This document shows positions 17,148 to 28,288 of a stretch of 64,000 nt of DNA, one piece after another. The stretch covers positions 124,001 to 188,000 of the forward strand of contig NZ_QUNG01000007.1 in the NCBI RefSeq assembly GCF_003387375.1. The letters run 5' to 3'. A program made the translations under genes and the position numbers. Source of the stretch: Marinomonas pollencensis (GTDB lineage: Bacteria > Pseudomonadota > Gammaproteobacteria > Pseudomonadales > Marinomonadaceae). The notes beneath the pieces were generated by a model. It ran no database searches and had not been told where the DNA came from. It was given only the letters and a program-made list of their open reading frames with translations. Position 1 is the stretch's first letter; every line of letters begins with the position of its first letter.

Positions 17148-17756
17148 TTGTATTCAGTTGCCTCATTAACCATATCAGATTTCTTGGTGGAGCGAGGAGA
17201 AAGCGATCTGTTAAATGGGTTGTCTTTTTCTGCTCGATCAGGTGAGATAGTTCATATAAGTGGCGCAAATGGCGCCGGTAAGAGTACTTTCTTTAAAGCG
17301 CTTCTTGGTTTATTACCCTTACTTAATGGCACTATTTCATTAAATGGAGAAGTGCTTGTGCGGCCTGCTCAGAGCCTGCTAAGTAAGTCCCTATACATTG
17401 GCCATGGGGTAGGTTTAAACGCTGCGCTTACTGTTATGGAGAACCTAAGTTGGTATTTTCCAGAGTGCCATATCAGTCGTTTTCAATTGGTGTTAAAAGA
17501 ACTCTCCATGTCTGCTTTCGCAGAGGCTCAGTTGCAACAACTTTCCGCAGGCCAATTACGCCGTGTGGCACTTGCCAGACTTTGGTTATCAGATAAGCCC
17601 ATTTGGTTGCTAGATGAACCTTTTACCGCGCTGGATCAGACGCTCATTAGTCAATTAGAGGCGAAAATGGCAGACCATATTAGTGCGGGAGGGATCATTA
17701 TCTTGGCCTCTCATTTGCCACTGAAAAGCCTTCCTTTTCAGCGGGTGGAGTTGTAA
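17148..17756 (+). CDS. ccmA: Cytochrome c maturation ABC ATPase CcmA
   Basis: CcmA is the ATPase of the CcmABCD complex that releases holo-CcmE. Walker A is GANGAGKST, the ABC signature LSAGQLRRVALARL and Walker B PIWLLDEPF. TTG at 17148 gives 202 residues, the family length, beginning MYSVASLTISDF. The frame also extends to GTG at 17076, giving 226 residues. Neither start has a clear ribosome binding site. I favour 17148 because it leaves an intergenic promoter space against the divergent FliK-like gene. It is the first gene of a nine-gene ccm operon. Confidence 0.9.
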   Translation: MYSVASLTISDFLVERGESDLLNGLSFSARSGEIVHISGANGAGKSTFFKALLGLLPLLNGTISLNGEVLVRPAQSLLSKSLYIGHGVGLNAALTVMENLSWYFPECHISRFQLVLKELSMSAFAEAQLQQLSAGQLRRVALARLWLSDKPIWLLDEPFTALDQTLISQLEAKMADHISAGGIIILASHLPLKSLPFQRVEL

Positions 17757-17759
17757 TAC

Positions 17760-18422
17760 GTGACCTATTTATCCTATTTTAAAGCAGAGTGTTTAGCGCT
17801 TTTTCGCACTAAGCAGCGGGTGGTTAATGCCTTACTTTTTTTTGTTATGGTGGTGGTTCTGTTCCCGTTAGGAATAGACCCATCGGCTGACTTTTTGTCC
17901 CCAGCAGCTGGCGGTATTATTTGGTGTGCTGTTGCATTGTCTGTGATTGTATCTCTTGAAAGTATGTTTAAAGAAAATTACGTCGACGGGGTGTTAACCC
18001 AGCTGATTTTAAGTGGGCTCTCTTTACCTTGGCTAATGTTAATCAAGGTCGGAGTCTATTGGGGGGCAATGGTGCTACCGCTGTTGATACTAACGCCAAT
18101 TTTTTCTGAAATGCTTTTTTTACCATCCGACAGTCTGTGGGTTTTGATCAGCACTTTACTGCTGGGCAGTCCTGGCTTGTTTTTGATTGGCAGCATTGGG
18201 GCGGCATTAACGGTGTCGCTAAAACAAGGAGCGATGCTGATGGTGTTGCTGATTTTGCCTTTCTATTTCCCTATTATTATCTTCTCTAGCGCAGCAATTA
18301 AAGCGGTACAATTAGGGATGCCCTATGGTGGATTGTTAGCTCTAATAGCGGCCATTTCATTGTTAGCTCTGGTGGTTTCACCAGTTATGACTTCTCTGTG
18401 TATCAAAGCGAGTGTGCGTTAA
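17760..18422 (+). CDS. ccmB: Cytochrome c maturation ABC membrane subunit CcmB
   Basis: CcmB is the six-helix integral membrane partner of CcmA. The 220-residue protein opens with the typical cytoplasmic stretch FKAECLALFRTKQRVVNALL, followed by hydrophobic helices at roughly 20-40, 45-65, 95-120, 125-155, 160-180 and 190-215. The GTG start lies 3 bases after the ccmA stop. Its TAA overlaps the ccmC ATG by one base. Role and order match the standard ccmABC arrangement. Confidence 0.94.
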   Translation: MTYLSYFKAECLALFRTKQRVVNALLFFVMVVVLFPLGIDPSADFLSPAAGGIIWCAVALSVIVSLESMFKENYVDGVLTQLILSGLSLPWLMLIKVGVYWGAMVLPLLILTPIFSEMLFLPSDSLWVLISTLLLGSPGLFLIGSIGAALTVSLKQGAMLMVLLILPFYFPIIIFSSAAIKAVQLGMPYGGLLALIAAISLLALVVSPVMTSLCIKASVR

Positions 18423-19168
18423 TGAATTGGGTTTGGTTTCATAAATTAGGGTCGCCTAAATGGTTTTTCCAGTGGGCTAGTAAATGGTCAACCCCTGTTT
18501 TTTATCTAGGGCTTTTGTGCTTGTTAGTTGGTGTGATATGGGGGCTGGTTTTTGCCCCAACTGACTATCAACAAGGGGAGACCTATCGAATTATCTATGT
18601 CCATGTGCCGGCCGCGGTATTAGCAGAATCTTGCTACCTCTCTTTGGGGGTAGCTGGCTTAGTGTATCTGGTTTGGCAAATGAAGATGGCCCCAATTTTC
18701 ATTAAGTCCATGGCGCCAGTGGGCGCAGCTATGGCTGCTATTGCGTTAATTTCTGGTGCTATTTGGGGGAAACCAACATGGGGAACTTGGTGGGTCTGGG
18801 ATGCACGTTTAACCTCAGTGTTAGTGTTATTTATTTTGTATATGGGAATTATTGCCCTGCAAAATACGTTAGAAGATGTCGCGTTAGCAAATCAGGCCGC
18901 GGCCATTGTGAGTGTGCTTGGGTTGATTAATTTGCCCATTATTAAGTACTCGGTGAATTGGTGGAATACCTTGCATCAACCTGCATCCTTTGGGCTAACA
19001 AAAAAGCCTGCGATGCCAATGGAGATGTGGTTGCCTTTATTGATCAGCCTAGTGGGCTTTTATTTTTTGGTGGCGGGTCTTGCTATGTGGCGGATGCAAT
19101 CGGAAATTTTGCTGCGCGAGCGTCGTAGTCAGTGGGTAAAAGAGAAGGTGATGAATGATGGCGTTTGA
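18422..19168 (+). CDS. ccmC: Heme-handling protein CcmC
   Basis: CcmC attaches heme to CcmE in the periplasm. It belongs to the heme handling protein family, shown by the tryptophan-rich motif WGTWWVWDARLTS, with flanking His residues in VHVPAA and LHQPAS as likely heme ligands. ATG at 18422 overlaps the ccmB stop and gives 248 residues, as in E. coli (245). An upstream in-frame start inside ccmB is possible but unneeded. It ends within the ccmD start region. Confidence 0.95.
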   Translation: MNWVWFHKLGSPKWFFQWASKWSTPVFYLGLLCLLVGVIWGLVFAPTDYQQGETYRIIYVHVPAAVLAESCYLSLGVAGLVYLVWQMKMAPIFIKSMAPVGAAMAAIALISGAIWGKPTWGTWWVWDARLTSVLVLFILYMGIIALQNTLEDVALANQAAAIVSVLGLINLPIIKYSVNWWNTLHQPASFGLTKKPAMPMEMWLPLLISLVGFYFLVAGLAMWRMQSEILLRERRSQWVKEKVMNDGV

Positions 19169-19334
19169 TAGCTTGGCAGATTTCATTCAAATGGGAACGC
19201 ATGGGGCCTTTGTCTGGTCAACTTACGGATTGGTTTTGTTGATCTTAGCGGGTTTGATTGCTAATACGATTCAGGGGCGTCGTAAGACGCTTCGTCAATT
19301 AAAAAAACGTTACTCAAGAGAGACCCATTCCTAG
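19155..19334 (+). CDS. ccmD: Small cytochrome c maturation protein CcmD
   Basis: This is a 59-residue frame starting [20 protein letters not shown], with one transmembrane helix ([17 protein letters not shown]) and a basic tail ([12 protein letters not shown]). This is the CcmD pattern: short N-terminal periplasmic part, single helix, positive cytoplasmic end. It overlaps the ccmC 3' end by 14 bases in another frame, and its TAG shares a base with the GTG of ccmE. ATG at 19158 is an equally good start. CcmD helps release holo-CcmE from the CcmABC complex. Confidence 0.93.
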   Translation: MMAFDSLADFIQMGTHGAFVWSTYGLVLLILAGLIANTIQGRRKTLRQLKKRYSRETHS

Positions 19335-19798
19335 TGCACCCGATCCGTAAAAAACGTCTTATTACGATTGCGATTATTTTATTTGTGTTGAGCTCAGCAC
19401 TGGGCTTAGTGCTTTATGCATTGCAGCAAAATATAAACTTATTTTATTCCCCAACTCAGATAGCCCTTGGCGAGGCGCCGCAAAATACCACCATTCGCGC
19501 GGGCGGAATGGTGGTGAAAGGCAGTGTTAAGCGTGACGCTAATACCCTAGATGTGGTGTTTTCAGTGACGGACTTTAAACACTCGCTACAGATTCAATAT
19601 CAAGGTATTTTGCCAGACTTATTCCGTGAGGGGCAGGGGATAGTCGCCCAAGGAAAAATGCTCAGTAACGGTGTTTTTTCGGCCTCTCAAGTGTTGGCAA
19701 AACACGATGAAAAATACATGCCTCCGGAAGTGTCGGAGGCGTTAGAAAAAGCCCAAAATGACAGTACTCCTACCTCATCCTCTGTTAATGATTACTAG
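19334..19798 (+). CDS. ccmE: Periplasmic heme chaperone CcmE
   Basis: CcmE carries heme covalently to the CcmFH lyase. An N-terminal anchor helix (about residues 9-30, [21 protein letters not shown]) precedes an OB-fold domain. The heme-binding site is conserved: His124 and Tyr128 in [10 protein letters not shown]. The acidic and Ser/Thr-rich C-terminal tail is usual. The GTG start overlaps the ccmD stop. The protein has 154 residues. Confidence 0.96.
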   Translation: MHPIRKKRLITIAIILFVLSSALGLVLYALQQNINLFYSPTQIALGEAPQNTTIRAGGMVVKGSVKRDANTLDVVFSVTDFKHSLQIQYQGILPDLFREGQGIVAQGKMLSNGVFSASQVLAKHDEKYMPPEVSEALEKAQNDSTPTSSSVNDY

Positions 19799-19804
19799 GT
19801 TTTT

Positions 19805-21751
19805 ATGATTCCCGAAATTGGACACTTTGCATTAATACTGGCGTTGTTTTTCTCTTTTTGTTTGTCGCTTGTGCCGTTAGTTGGCTATTGGCAGAAAAAC
19901 ACCGTGCTGCTTCATACCGCTCGACCCTTAACTTATCTAATGTCTTTTTTTGTGTTGGTGAGTTTTTTGCTATTGGCCTTGTCCTTTATGACGGATGATT
20001 TCTCTGTTTTGTATGTGAGTCAGAACTCCAATAGCCAGCTGCCTATTTGGTATAAATTTAGTGCGATATGGGGCGGTCACGAAGGCTCTTTACTGCTTTG
20101 GGTATTGATTTTATCCGGTTGGAGTTCTGCGGTGGCAATAAAAAGCCGCTCGTTACCGTCAGAAGTAGGGCCTGTTGTATTGGCTGTGTTGGGCATGGTG
20201 TCTTTAGGTTTTTTGTCTTTTATGCTTTTTACCTCATCGCCTTTTGTGAGGGTGCTACCGGAAGTCGCCTTAGATGGACGAGATCTCAATCCATTATTAC
20301 AAGACATTGGGCTCATTATTCATCCTCCCATGCTGTATATGGGATATGTCGGCTTTTCTGTTGCCTTTGCATTCGCGATAGCGGCGTTAATAACAGGCAA
20401 CCTCAGTGCTTCGTGGGCCCGTTGGACAAGACCGTGGACTTCTTTGTCATGGGCGTTTTTAACCTTAGGAATCACCCTAGGCAGTTGGTGGGCATATTAT
20501 GAGCTAGGCTGGGGAGGCTGGTGGTTTTGGGACCCAGTGGAAAACGCCTCTTTTATGCCGTGGTTGGCAGGGACTGCATTGGTTCACTCTTTGGCCGTGA
20601 CAGAGAAGCGAGGAGTATTTAAAAGCTGGACAGTATTGTTGGCGATTTTTACTTTTAGCTTATCTTTGTTAGGTACTTTCTTGGTACGTTCAGGGGTTCT
20701 GACCTCTGTGCACGCGTTTGCCGCAGACCCAACTCGTGGCATTTATATACTGGCGCTACTGGTAGTGCTTATCGGAGGCAGCTTGCTGCTTTATGGCGTT
20801 CGTGCCGGTCAAGTTCGCGCCCGTGCTACTTTTGGCGTTAGCGGTCGAGAGGCTTGGCTGTTGCTCAATAATATTTTATTAACAGTGTTAACGCTGACTG
20901 TATTATTGGGCACTTTATACCCATTGATTTTTGATGTGTTTGGCTTAGGTCGCATTTCAGTGGGAGCACCGTATTTTAATACGGTCTTTTCTCCCATTGC
21001 CTTGTTGCTGATTGTGTTTATGGCCATTGGGCCTTTTTCTAAATGGCAGCAAACCTCCACATCCATCTTGCTTAAGGCGGTTTTATGGCCGGCAGTTTTT
21101 GCCGTTGTAGTGGCCGCTTGGCTTGCGTATTCCAATGCCTTAGGGTGGATAGCTTGGCTTACCTTGAGTATTGCTCTGTGGGCAGCATTGCTAACCTTAA
21201 AAGATTGGTTTGCAAAAGTATCAGCAGGAAGCAAAGGTATTATACCAAGAGCACGTCAGTTACCGCGTAACTATTATGGAATGATGATCGCTCACCTTGG
21301 CATGGTGGTAACACTAGTTGGTATCTTGTTGGTGAGTACCAGCAGTCATGAGACCACGGTTAAGTTATCGCCAGGAGAGTCAGTCTCATTTGCCGGCTAC
21401 GAATTTCATTTTGATGGCATTTCACACCTGAAAGGCCCTAATTATATTGCGGATCGCGGTGCCATATCGGTTTCTAAAGAGGGGACGTTTGTGAGCTTGT
21501 TAAGCCCTGAGAAGCGGTTTTACTCAACCAGTCGACAAATTATGACAGAGGCAGGTTTAGACGCTGGTTTTACTCGGGATCTTTATGTTTCTTTAGGGGA
21601 AAAGCTGGCCGATGACGCCTGGGGAATTCGCATCTACGTGAAAGCGTTTGTACGCTGGATCTGGTTAGGAGGCTTGATGATGATGTGCGGCGGTTTGCTG
21701 TCTGCGTTAGATAAGCGCTACCGTAATAAAGTGCGAGGTGCTAATGCGTAA
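19805..21751 (+). CDS. ccmF: Heme lyase subunit CcmF
   Basis: CcmF is the large heme lyase that ligates heme to apocytochrome c with CcmH and CcmI. It is a polytopic membrane protein of 648 residues. Signatures are WGGHEGSLLLWVLILS near residue 90 and the tryptophan-rich WWFWDPVENASFMPWL near 240. A periplasmic loop close to the C-terminus is followed by a last helix. The gene follows ccmE after 6 bases and overlaps the ccmG start by 8 bases. Confidence 0.97.
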   Translation: MIPEIGHFALILALFFSFCLSLVPLVGYWQKNTVLLHTARPLTYLMSFFVLVSFLLLALSFMTDDFSVLYVSQNSNSQLPIWYKFSAIWGGHEGSLLLWVLILSGWSSAVAIKSRSLPSEVGPVVLAVLGMVSLGFLSFMLFTSSPFVRVLPEVALDGRDLNPLLQDIGLIIHPPMLYMGYVGFSVAFAFAIAALITGNLSASWARWTRPWTSLSWAFLTLGITLGSWWAYYELGWGGWWFWDPVENASFMPWLAGTALVHSLAVTEKRGVFKSWTVLLAIFTFSLSLLGTFLVRSGVLTSVHAFAADPTRGIYILALLVVLIGGSLLLYGVRAGQVRARATFGVSGREAWLLLNNILLTVLTLTVLLGTLYPLIFDVFGLGRISVGAPYFNTVFSPIALLLIVFMAIGPFSKWQQTSTSILLKAVLWPAVFAVVVAAWLAYSNALGWIAWLTLSIALWAALLTLKDWFAKVSAGSKGIIPRARQLPRNYYGMMIAHLGMVVTLVGILLVSTSSHETTVKLSPGESVSFAGYEFHFDGISHLKGPNYIADRGAISVSKEGTFVSLLSPEKRFYSTSRQIMTEAGLDAGFTRDLYVSLGEKLADDAWGIRIYVKAFVRWIWLGGLMMMCGGLLSALDKRYRNKVRGANA

Positions 21752-22253
21752 GTTATTGTGGTTTTTGCCGTTTTTTGTCTTTTTGGGGATGGGAGTTGTG
21801 CTTTATAAGCAACTAGGGACTAACCCAGAATATATGCCATCCGCCTTGATTGGCAAACCGGTGCCCGACTTTACTTTGGTGTCCTTACAAACCAATAGGG
21901 TAGAAGACCAATCCAGCTTACCAAAGCAAGCTTATTTAATTAATTTTTGGGCGACCTGGTGTCCAACTTGTGAAATGGAGCATGCTTATTTAAGAGAGCT
22001 TGCCCAGCAAGGGGTGCCTATTGTTGGCATCGATTACAAAGATGATAGCAACAAGGCTCAGCAATGGTTGGCCACTAAGGGAAACCCTTATCAACTGGTG
22101 GTGACCGACGAGTTAGGCAAGTTTGGTCTGGATATGGGGGTCACTGGCGCGCCAGAGACTTTTGTGGTGAACAGCAAAGGCATTATCGTTTATCGCCATC
22201 AAGGTGATTTGAACAGTACGGTATGGCAAGAAATGAAAGGCTACCTAAAATGA
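21744..22253 (+). CDS. ccmG: Thiol:disulfide oxidoreductase CcmG (DsbE)
   Basis: CcmG is a membrane-tethered thioredoxin-like protein that keeps apocytochrome CxxCH cysteines reduced. An N-terminal anchor helix (residues 4-21) precedes the thioredoxin fold with active site WCPTC (Cys73, Cys76) and the cis-Pro loop GVTGAPETF. ATG at 21744 overlaps the ccmF stop. An upstream GTG at 21738 would add only two residues. Its end overlaps the ccmH start as ATGA. Confidence 0.95.
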   Translation: MRKLLWFLPFFVFLGMGVVLYKQLGTNPEYMPSALIGKPVPDFTLVSLQTNRVEDQSSLPKQAYLINFWATWCPTCEMEHAYLRELAQQGVPIVGIDYKDDSNKAQQWLATKGNPYQLVVTDELGKFGLDMGVTGAPETFVVNSKGIIVYRHQGDLNSTVWQEMKGYLK

Positions 22254-22663
22254 AACTGATGAAATCCTTTTGTATCATGGTGACCTTGTTGCTGTCTTCT
22301 TATGCGTTTGCCGACACCTTGATGACCTTCAGTTCTGAGCTGAATCAAACGCGCTTTCAGTCATTGGCAAAAGAGTTGCGTTGCCCGAAATGCCAAAATC
22401 AAGATTTGGCGGACTCGCAAGCCGACATTGCCAAAGACTTACGCATACAAATACACGATATGATTGAACAGGGTAAGACCGACCAAGAAATTGTTGATTA
22501 CATGGTCGCGCGTTACGGCGATTTTGTTCTGTATCGCCCTCGATATTCTGCCGCGACGGCATTTTTATGGGGAGGGCCGATCGCTTTATTATTGATCGGT
22601 TTCGTTGCCTTTGGTTGGGTGTTATTGCGCAATAAAAAACGTAGAGCAGGGAAAGTATTATGA
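22250..22663 (+). CDS. ccmH: Cytochrome c maturation protein CcmH
   Basis: CcmH is the periplasmic thiol oxidoreductase subunit of the heme lyase. The start ATG at 22250 overlaps the ccmG stop and yields a signal peptide (to about residue 21). The conserved motif LRCPKCQN follows, with Cys45 and Cys48, and a C-terminal transmembrane helix (GGPIALLLIGFVAFGWVLL) ends in a basic tail. It is 137 residues long, the short CcmH type that works with a separate CcmI, which is the next gene. It overlaps ccmI by 4 bases. Confidence 0.95.
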   Translation: MKLMKSFCIMVTLLLSSYAFADTLMTFSSELNQTRFQSLAKELRCPKCQNQDLADSQADIAKDLRIQIHDMIEQGKTDQEIVDYMVARYGDFVLYRPRYSAATAFLWGGPIALLLIGFVAFGWVLLRNKKRRAGKVL

Positions 22664-23856
22664 TGCTGCTGTGGTTAGTAATGGCATTAATGATAGCCGC
22701 GAGTTTATTATTTTTCTTTGTCTATTTGCAGAAAAGTCTCCAGCAAAATAGCGATGAGAATCCACTGAACTTTATTGCTGCGCGGACTTCCGAAATAGCT
22801 CAAGAGCAAGAAATTGGGCGTTTGACAGGGCAAGAAGCGGGCGTATTGCTTCATGATTTAGAAGAAGAAAAAACATTTTCCTCGGCAAAGGCGCAAGGCG
22901 ACTCAGGGCATGGCGCTGGCGCTAAAAAATCGCCCTTAACAAGGTATTTTCTACTCGGGGTTTTTGCTTGTGTCGCTTTAGGCAGTGTGAGTTTATATCA
23001 ATCGTTAGGCTATTCCAAAGAGGTGTTGTTTTCTCAAGCGTTGGCGGCAAAAACGAATACTCCTAAAATGACGCTGGATTTTCTTAAGTATCGCAGCGAA
23101 CGATATGATAGAGCGGAAGATTGGTATTATCTAGCAAACGACTTAATGTCTTTAGAACAATACCCGCAAGCCATGGCTGCGTTTAAAAAAGCCTTGGTGA
23201 AACTCCCCGTAGGCAGTGCTGATCAGGCAGAAGTCATGGTGAGGTACGCCCAAGCTATATTTTATAATAATGGCAATGTGAGCAGCCCAGCGATGATCGC
23301 GTTAGTCGATAAAGTATTGGCACTCGAGCCTAAAAATGCCACCGCATTGGGCTTGAAAGGCGTGGCTGCTTTTGACCAGCAGGCCTATTTAGAAGCGGTG
23401 CTGAACTGGCAGGCGGCAGCGCGCTACAATGAGAATGCCAGTGAGCGTCAGACTTTATTGGCGGCTATCCAGAACGCTCGCCAAGCCGGCGGCATTAGCT
23501 ATCAACAGGTCCCAGCTTTAGTCACTCAGCAAATCGCCCTACGAGTGGTTTGGGATAAAAGTAAAATACAGTGGCAAGCCGACGATGTTTTATTGGTTTA
23601 TGCGTTAGCCTCTGGTGATAGAATGCCGATCGCCATTCGTCGGGTCTACCCTGAAGAGTTGAATCGTCCTATTATCCTCACCAATCTTGATAATCTCATG
23701 TCAAAGCAATCGTTAGCGGATGCCAAGAATGTCACTCTGGTGGTAAAACTGTCGAAAATTACCGCAAAAGACCTGACAAAAGGTCAGGTAATCGGTATAA
23801 AAAAAGACGTACCTTTAAACACTAGAGCGATTTATCCAATCAATGTGACCTTATAA
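22660..23856 (+). CDS. ccmI: Cytochrome c maturation protein CcmI (TPR)
   Basis: CcmI is the apocytochrome c chaperone of the heme lyase complex. Two transmembrane helices (residues 2-22 and about 92-110) flank a cytoplasmic loop. The periplasmic part contains TPR units (WYYLANDLMSLEQYPQAMAA, then ATALGLKGVAAFDQQAYLEA) and a beta-rich C-terminal domain. At 398 residues it is the full two-domain form. It is the last gene of the ccm operon; zipA starts 65 bases later. Confidence 0.92.
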   Translation: MMLLWLVMALMIAASLLFFFVYLQKSLQQNSDENPLNFIAARTSEIAQEQEIGRLTGQEAGVLLHDLEEEKTFSSAKAQGDSGHGAGAKKSPLTRYFLLGVFACVALGSVSLYQSLGYSKEVLFSQALAAKTNTPKMTLDFLKYRSERYDRAEDWYYLANDLMSLEQYPQAMAAFKKALVKLPVGSADQAEVMVRYAQAIFYNNGNVSSPAMIALVDKVLALEPKNATALGLKGVAAFDQQAYLEAVLNWQAAARYNENASERQTLLAAIQNARQAGGISYQQVPALVTQQIALRVVWDKSKIQWQADDVLLVYALASGDRMPIAIRRVYPEELNRPIILTNLDNLMSKQSLADAKNVTLVVKLSKITAKDLTKGQVIGIKKDVPLNTRAIYPINVTL

Positions 23857-23921
23857 TTGAATCCTAAGGCACTTCGTTTGATAATAGCGTTAACTTTATT
23901 GATCTAATTCGGAAATATGCA

Positions 23922-24974
23922 ATGGAATTTAGCTTGCGTGAGTGGCTAATCTTGATTGGGGTGGTCATTATAGTGGCCATCCTAATAGACGGATTTCGTC
24001 GCTATAAAAAAGGCCAGCAATTCAGCCAGGATGACGATGACGATTTCGTAGATCCTGATGAGTTAGCCCGTGAGGCCATGGTAAGGCGAGAGTTGCCAAA
24101 TGGTGGTGCACGTCCTGTAACTGAGACAAAGCGTCAAGCTTCTGACCCTATCACGAATGCATTTGAAAATGCTCGTCAAACGGTCAATGCTCCGCTAGCA
24201 GACCTGCCACATAAAGTGGATTCAGGTCCGACGTTAGAGCGTGATGAAAACTTGCATCTTGATGAACTTGCTTCTTTGGTACCGGAGCGTGAAGAAGATT
24301 CAGGACGCTATACAGAGCAGAATTACTCGGATGAACATTTCGACGAGTACGACCTTGCTTCGCGCCATGATGACTACGACGATGATCTTGATATTGGCAA
24401 AGAAGCAGAGTCCCAGAACGAGCTTGATGAAACCGACTATGAACGGGATTACTCAAGTGTGGATGTGGATCAGATAACACCGCACGGTAACACCTATGAG
24501 CTGGACGATAGCGACTCTGAAAGCGACGATGCAGCAGAAATAGAAGAAGTCATTGTGATTAATATTTTTGCTCCTGAGGGCAAAACTTTTTCAGGGATTG
24601 AGCTGCTACAGTTAGTGTTAAATTGCGGTATGCGTTTTGGCGAAATGGATATTTTTCATCGTCACGAAGAAGGTTTCGACCGTGGCCGTGTGCAGTTCAG
24701 TATGGCGAATGCCATTGAACCTGGCACTTTTGATTTGGACACCATGGGCGAAGGGGATTGCCCTGGGGTGAGTTTCTTTATGGGCTTACCTGGTCCGAAG
24801 AACAGTATGAAGGCGTTTGATTTTATGCTGGAAACGGCGCAAGCCTTAGTACGTAACCTCGGTGGTGAACTGCGTGATGAGCGCCGCAGCCCGATGAGTG
24901 AGCAAACCATTGCACATTGTCGTCAACGAATACGTGATTTTGAGCGTCGGCGTTTGATGAAGAACAAACCTTAA
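23922..24974 (+). CDS. zipA: Cell division protein ZipA
   Basis: ZipA tethers FtsZ to the inner membrane at the septum. The reversed-topology N-terminal helix is at residues 8-25 (WLILIGVVIIVAILIDGF), followed by basic RRYKKG. A long acidic linker (about 30-205, rich in Asp/Glu) leads to the globular FtsZ-binding domain (about 210-345; VINIFAPEGKTFSGIELLQL). Most homologues have a Pro/Gln-rich linker; here it is strongly acidic. Gene order zipA-ligA is conserved in gammaproteobacteria. The protein has 350 residues. Confidence 0.94.
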   Translation: MEFSLREWLILIGVVIIVAILIDGFRRYKKGQQFSQDDDDDFVDPDELAREAMVRRELPNGGARPVTETKRQASDPITNAFENARQTVNAPLADLPHKVDSGPTLERDENLHLDELASLVPEREEDSGRYTEQNYSDEHFDEYDLASRHDDYDDDLDIGKEAESQNELDETDYERDYSSVDVDQITPHGNTYELDDSDSESDDAAEIEEVIVINIFAPEGKTFSGIELLQLVLNCGMRFGEMDIFHRHEEGFDRGRVQFSMANAIEPGTFDLDTMGEGDCPGVSFFMGLPGPKNSMKAFDFMLETAQALVRNLGGELRDERRSPMSEQTIAHCRQRIRDFERRRLMKNKP

Positions 24975-24981
24975 ATTTTAC

Positions 24982-27082
<2,101 letters not shown>

Positions 27083-27083
<1 letters not shown>

Positions 27084-27319
27084 TGGATACATTAATTCCT
27101 TATGACTCGTTAGCAAGCGACACCTTGATGACCATTCTGGATGACATTGTGTCTCGTGAAGGTACGGATTATGGCGACTATGATTTGTCTGCAGAACAGA
27201 AACGTCAGCAAGCGATGAATGCACTCAAAGGGGGTCAAGCGGTGCTATTGTTTGATACTGAGAGTGAGACTATTAAAATGGTGCCGAAAGATACGCTAAC
27301 GCATTACGACCTCATCTGA
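27083..27319 (+). CDS. UPF0270 (YheU) family protein
   Basis: A 78-residue acidic protein with the YheU signature: IPYDSLASDTLMTILDDIVS, then REGTDYGDYDLSAEQK and a short C-terminal beta part ending MVPKD. The function of the family is unknown. It overlaps ligA (TAATGG) and so is co-translated with it. Its stop codon lies inside the hairpin of the following terminator. Confidence 0.85.
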
Positions 27320-27332
27320 GGTCGTAATTTTC
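27303..27332 (+). terminator. Intrinsic terminator after ligA operon
   Basis: A perfect 12-bp inverted repeat, ATTACGACCTCA / TGAGGTCGTAAT, with a 2-base centre is followed by TTTTC. It lies between convergent genes and contains the TGA of the YheU-family gene. Confidence 0.8.
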
Positions 27333-27346
27333 AACAAAGCAGTAGA

Positions 27347-28171
27347 TTAAGACTGAGCGTCGCTGCAATCGCGAACGCAGTGGTTGATATTGTGGTCCAT
27401 GGCGCGCGATGGCTCTTCGCCAGTGTTGCGCCCAACTATTTTTGCTGGCACGCCTGCAACCGTCGTGTGTGCTCCTACGGCTTCTAAAACAACGCTACCC
27501 GCGCCAATTTTAGCGCCTTCTCCGACCTCGATATTACCTAAGATCTTAGCGCCAGCACCAATCAATACGCCGGAGCGGATTTTCGGATGTCGATCACCAT
27601 GCTCTTTCCCTGTGCCACCTAAAGTGACGGACTGAAGGATAGAAACATTGTCTTCGATCACGCAAGTTTCGCCGACCACCAAGCCTGTTGCGTGGTCTAA
27701 CATGATGCCACTGCCTATCGTTGCAGCTGGATGTATATCGACACTGAAAACCATCGACATTTGCCCTTGCAGATAAAGAGCTAGACTTTGTCGGTTGTTT
27801 TTCCAAAGCCAGTTGGCAACACGATAAGTTTGTAAGGCATGGAAACCTTTAAAGAACAACAGTGGTGTCGTTAAGCTGTTGCAAGCTGCATCCCTTTCTT
27901 TTATCGATAAAATATCTTGCTCAATGCACTCAACAATGCCAGATTTAGGGTCCGATATCGCTTCTTCAAAGACTTCTCTTAGTACAATAGAAGGGATGGT
28001 GATGCTGTCTAGTTTGCAGGCTAGCAAAAAGCTAAGCGCAGAGCTTAACGATTCGTGCCTAAGGATAGTAGTATTGAAATAGCTGGCGAGAATGGGTTCA
28101 TCTAAAGCCAGTTTTTTTGCTTCAGCTTGTAAAGATGACCATAAGTTGCCAGAAGTCACGGCATTATACAT
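27347..28171 (-). CDS. cysE: Serine O-acetyltransferase CysE
   Basis: CysE makes O-acetylserine from serine and acetyl-CoA, the first step of cysteine synthesis. An N-terminal helical domain (AEAKKLALDEPILASYFNTT) precedes the left-handed beta-helix of hexapeptide repeats. It carries FSVDIHPAATIGSGIMLDHA, GDRHPKIRSGVLIGAGAKIL and HTTVAGVPAKIVG. ATG at 28171 gives 274 residues, as in E. coli (273); a TTG four codons upstream is possible. A neighbour of unknown function is divergent. Confidence 0.95.
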   Translation of the reverse strand: MYNAVTSGNLWSSLQAEAKKLALDEPILASYFNTTILRHESLSSALSFLLACKLDSITIPSIVLREVFEEAISDPKSGIVECIEQDILSIKERDAACNSLTTPLLFFKGFHALQTYRVANWLWKNNRQSLALYLQGQMSMVFSVDIHPAATIGSGIMLDHATGLVVGETCVIEDNVSILQSVTLGGTGKEHGDRHPKIRSGVLIGAGAKILGNIEVGEGAKIGAGSVVLEAVGAHTTVAGVPAKIVGRNTGEEPSRAMDHNINHCVRDCSDAQS

Positions 28172-28288
28172 TGTGTTACTCAAGGGGCTATTTACCTATT
28201 TTAATTCGCAGCTAGAATGTAATTAATAGTGTTAGCATGAAACAAAACAAGGCTTAAGGCAAAGATTGCCACAGATTATGGAGACAGT

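Noticed and set aside
20809-21234. 141-codon minus-strand frame inside ccmF
   Set aside because: Antisense to a conserved membrane protein; no gene-like features.
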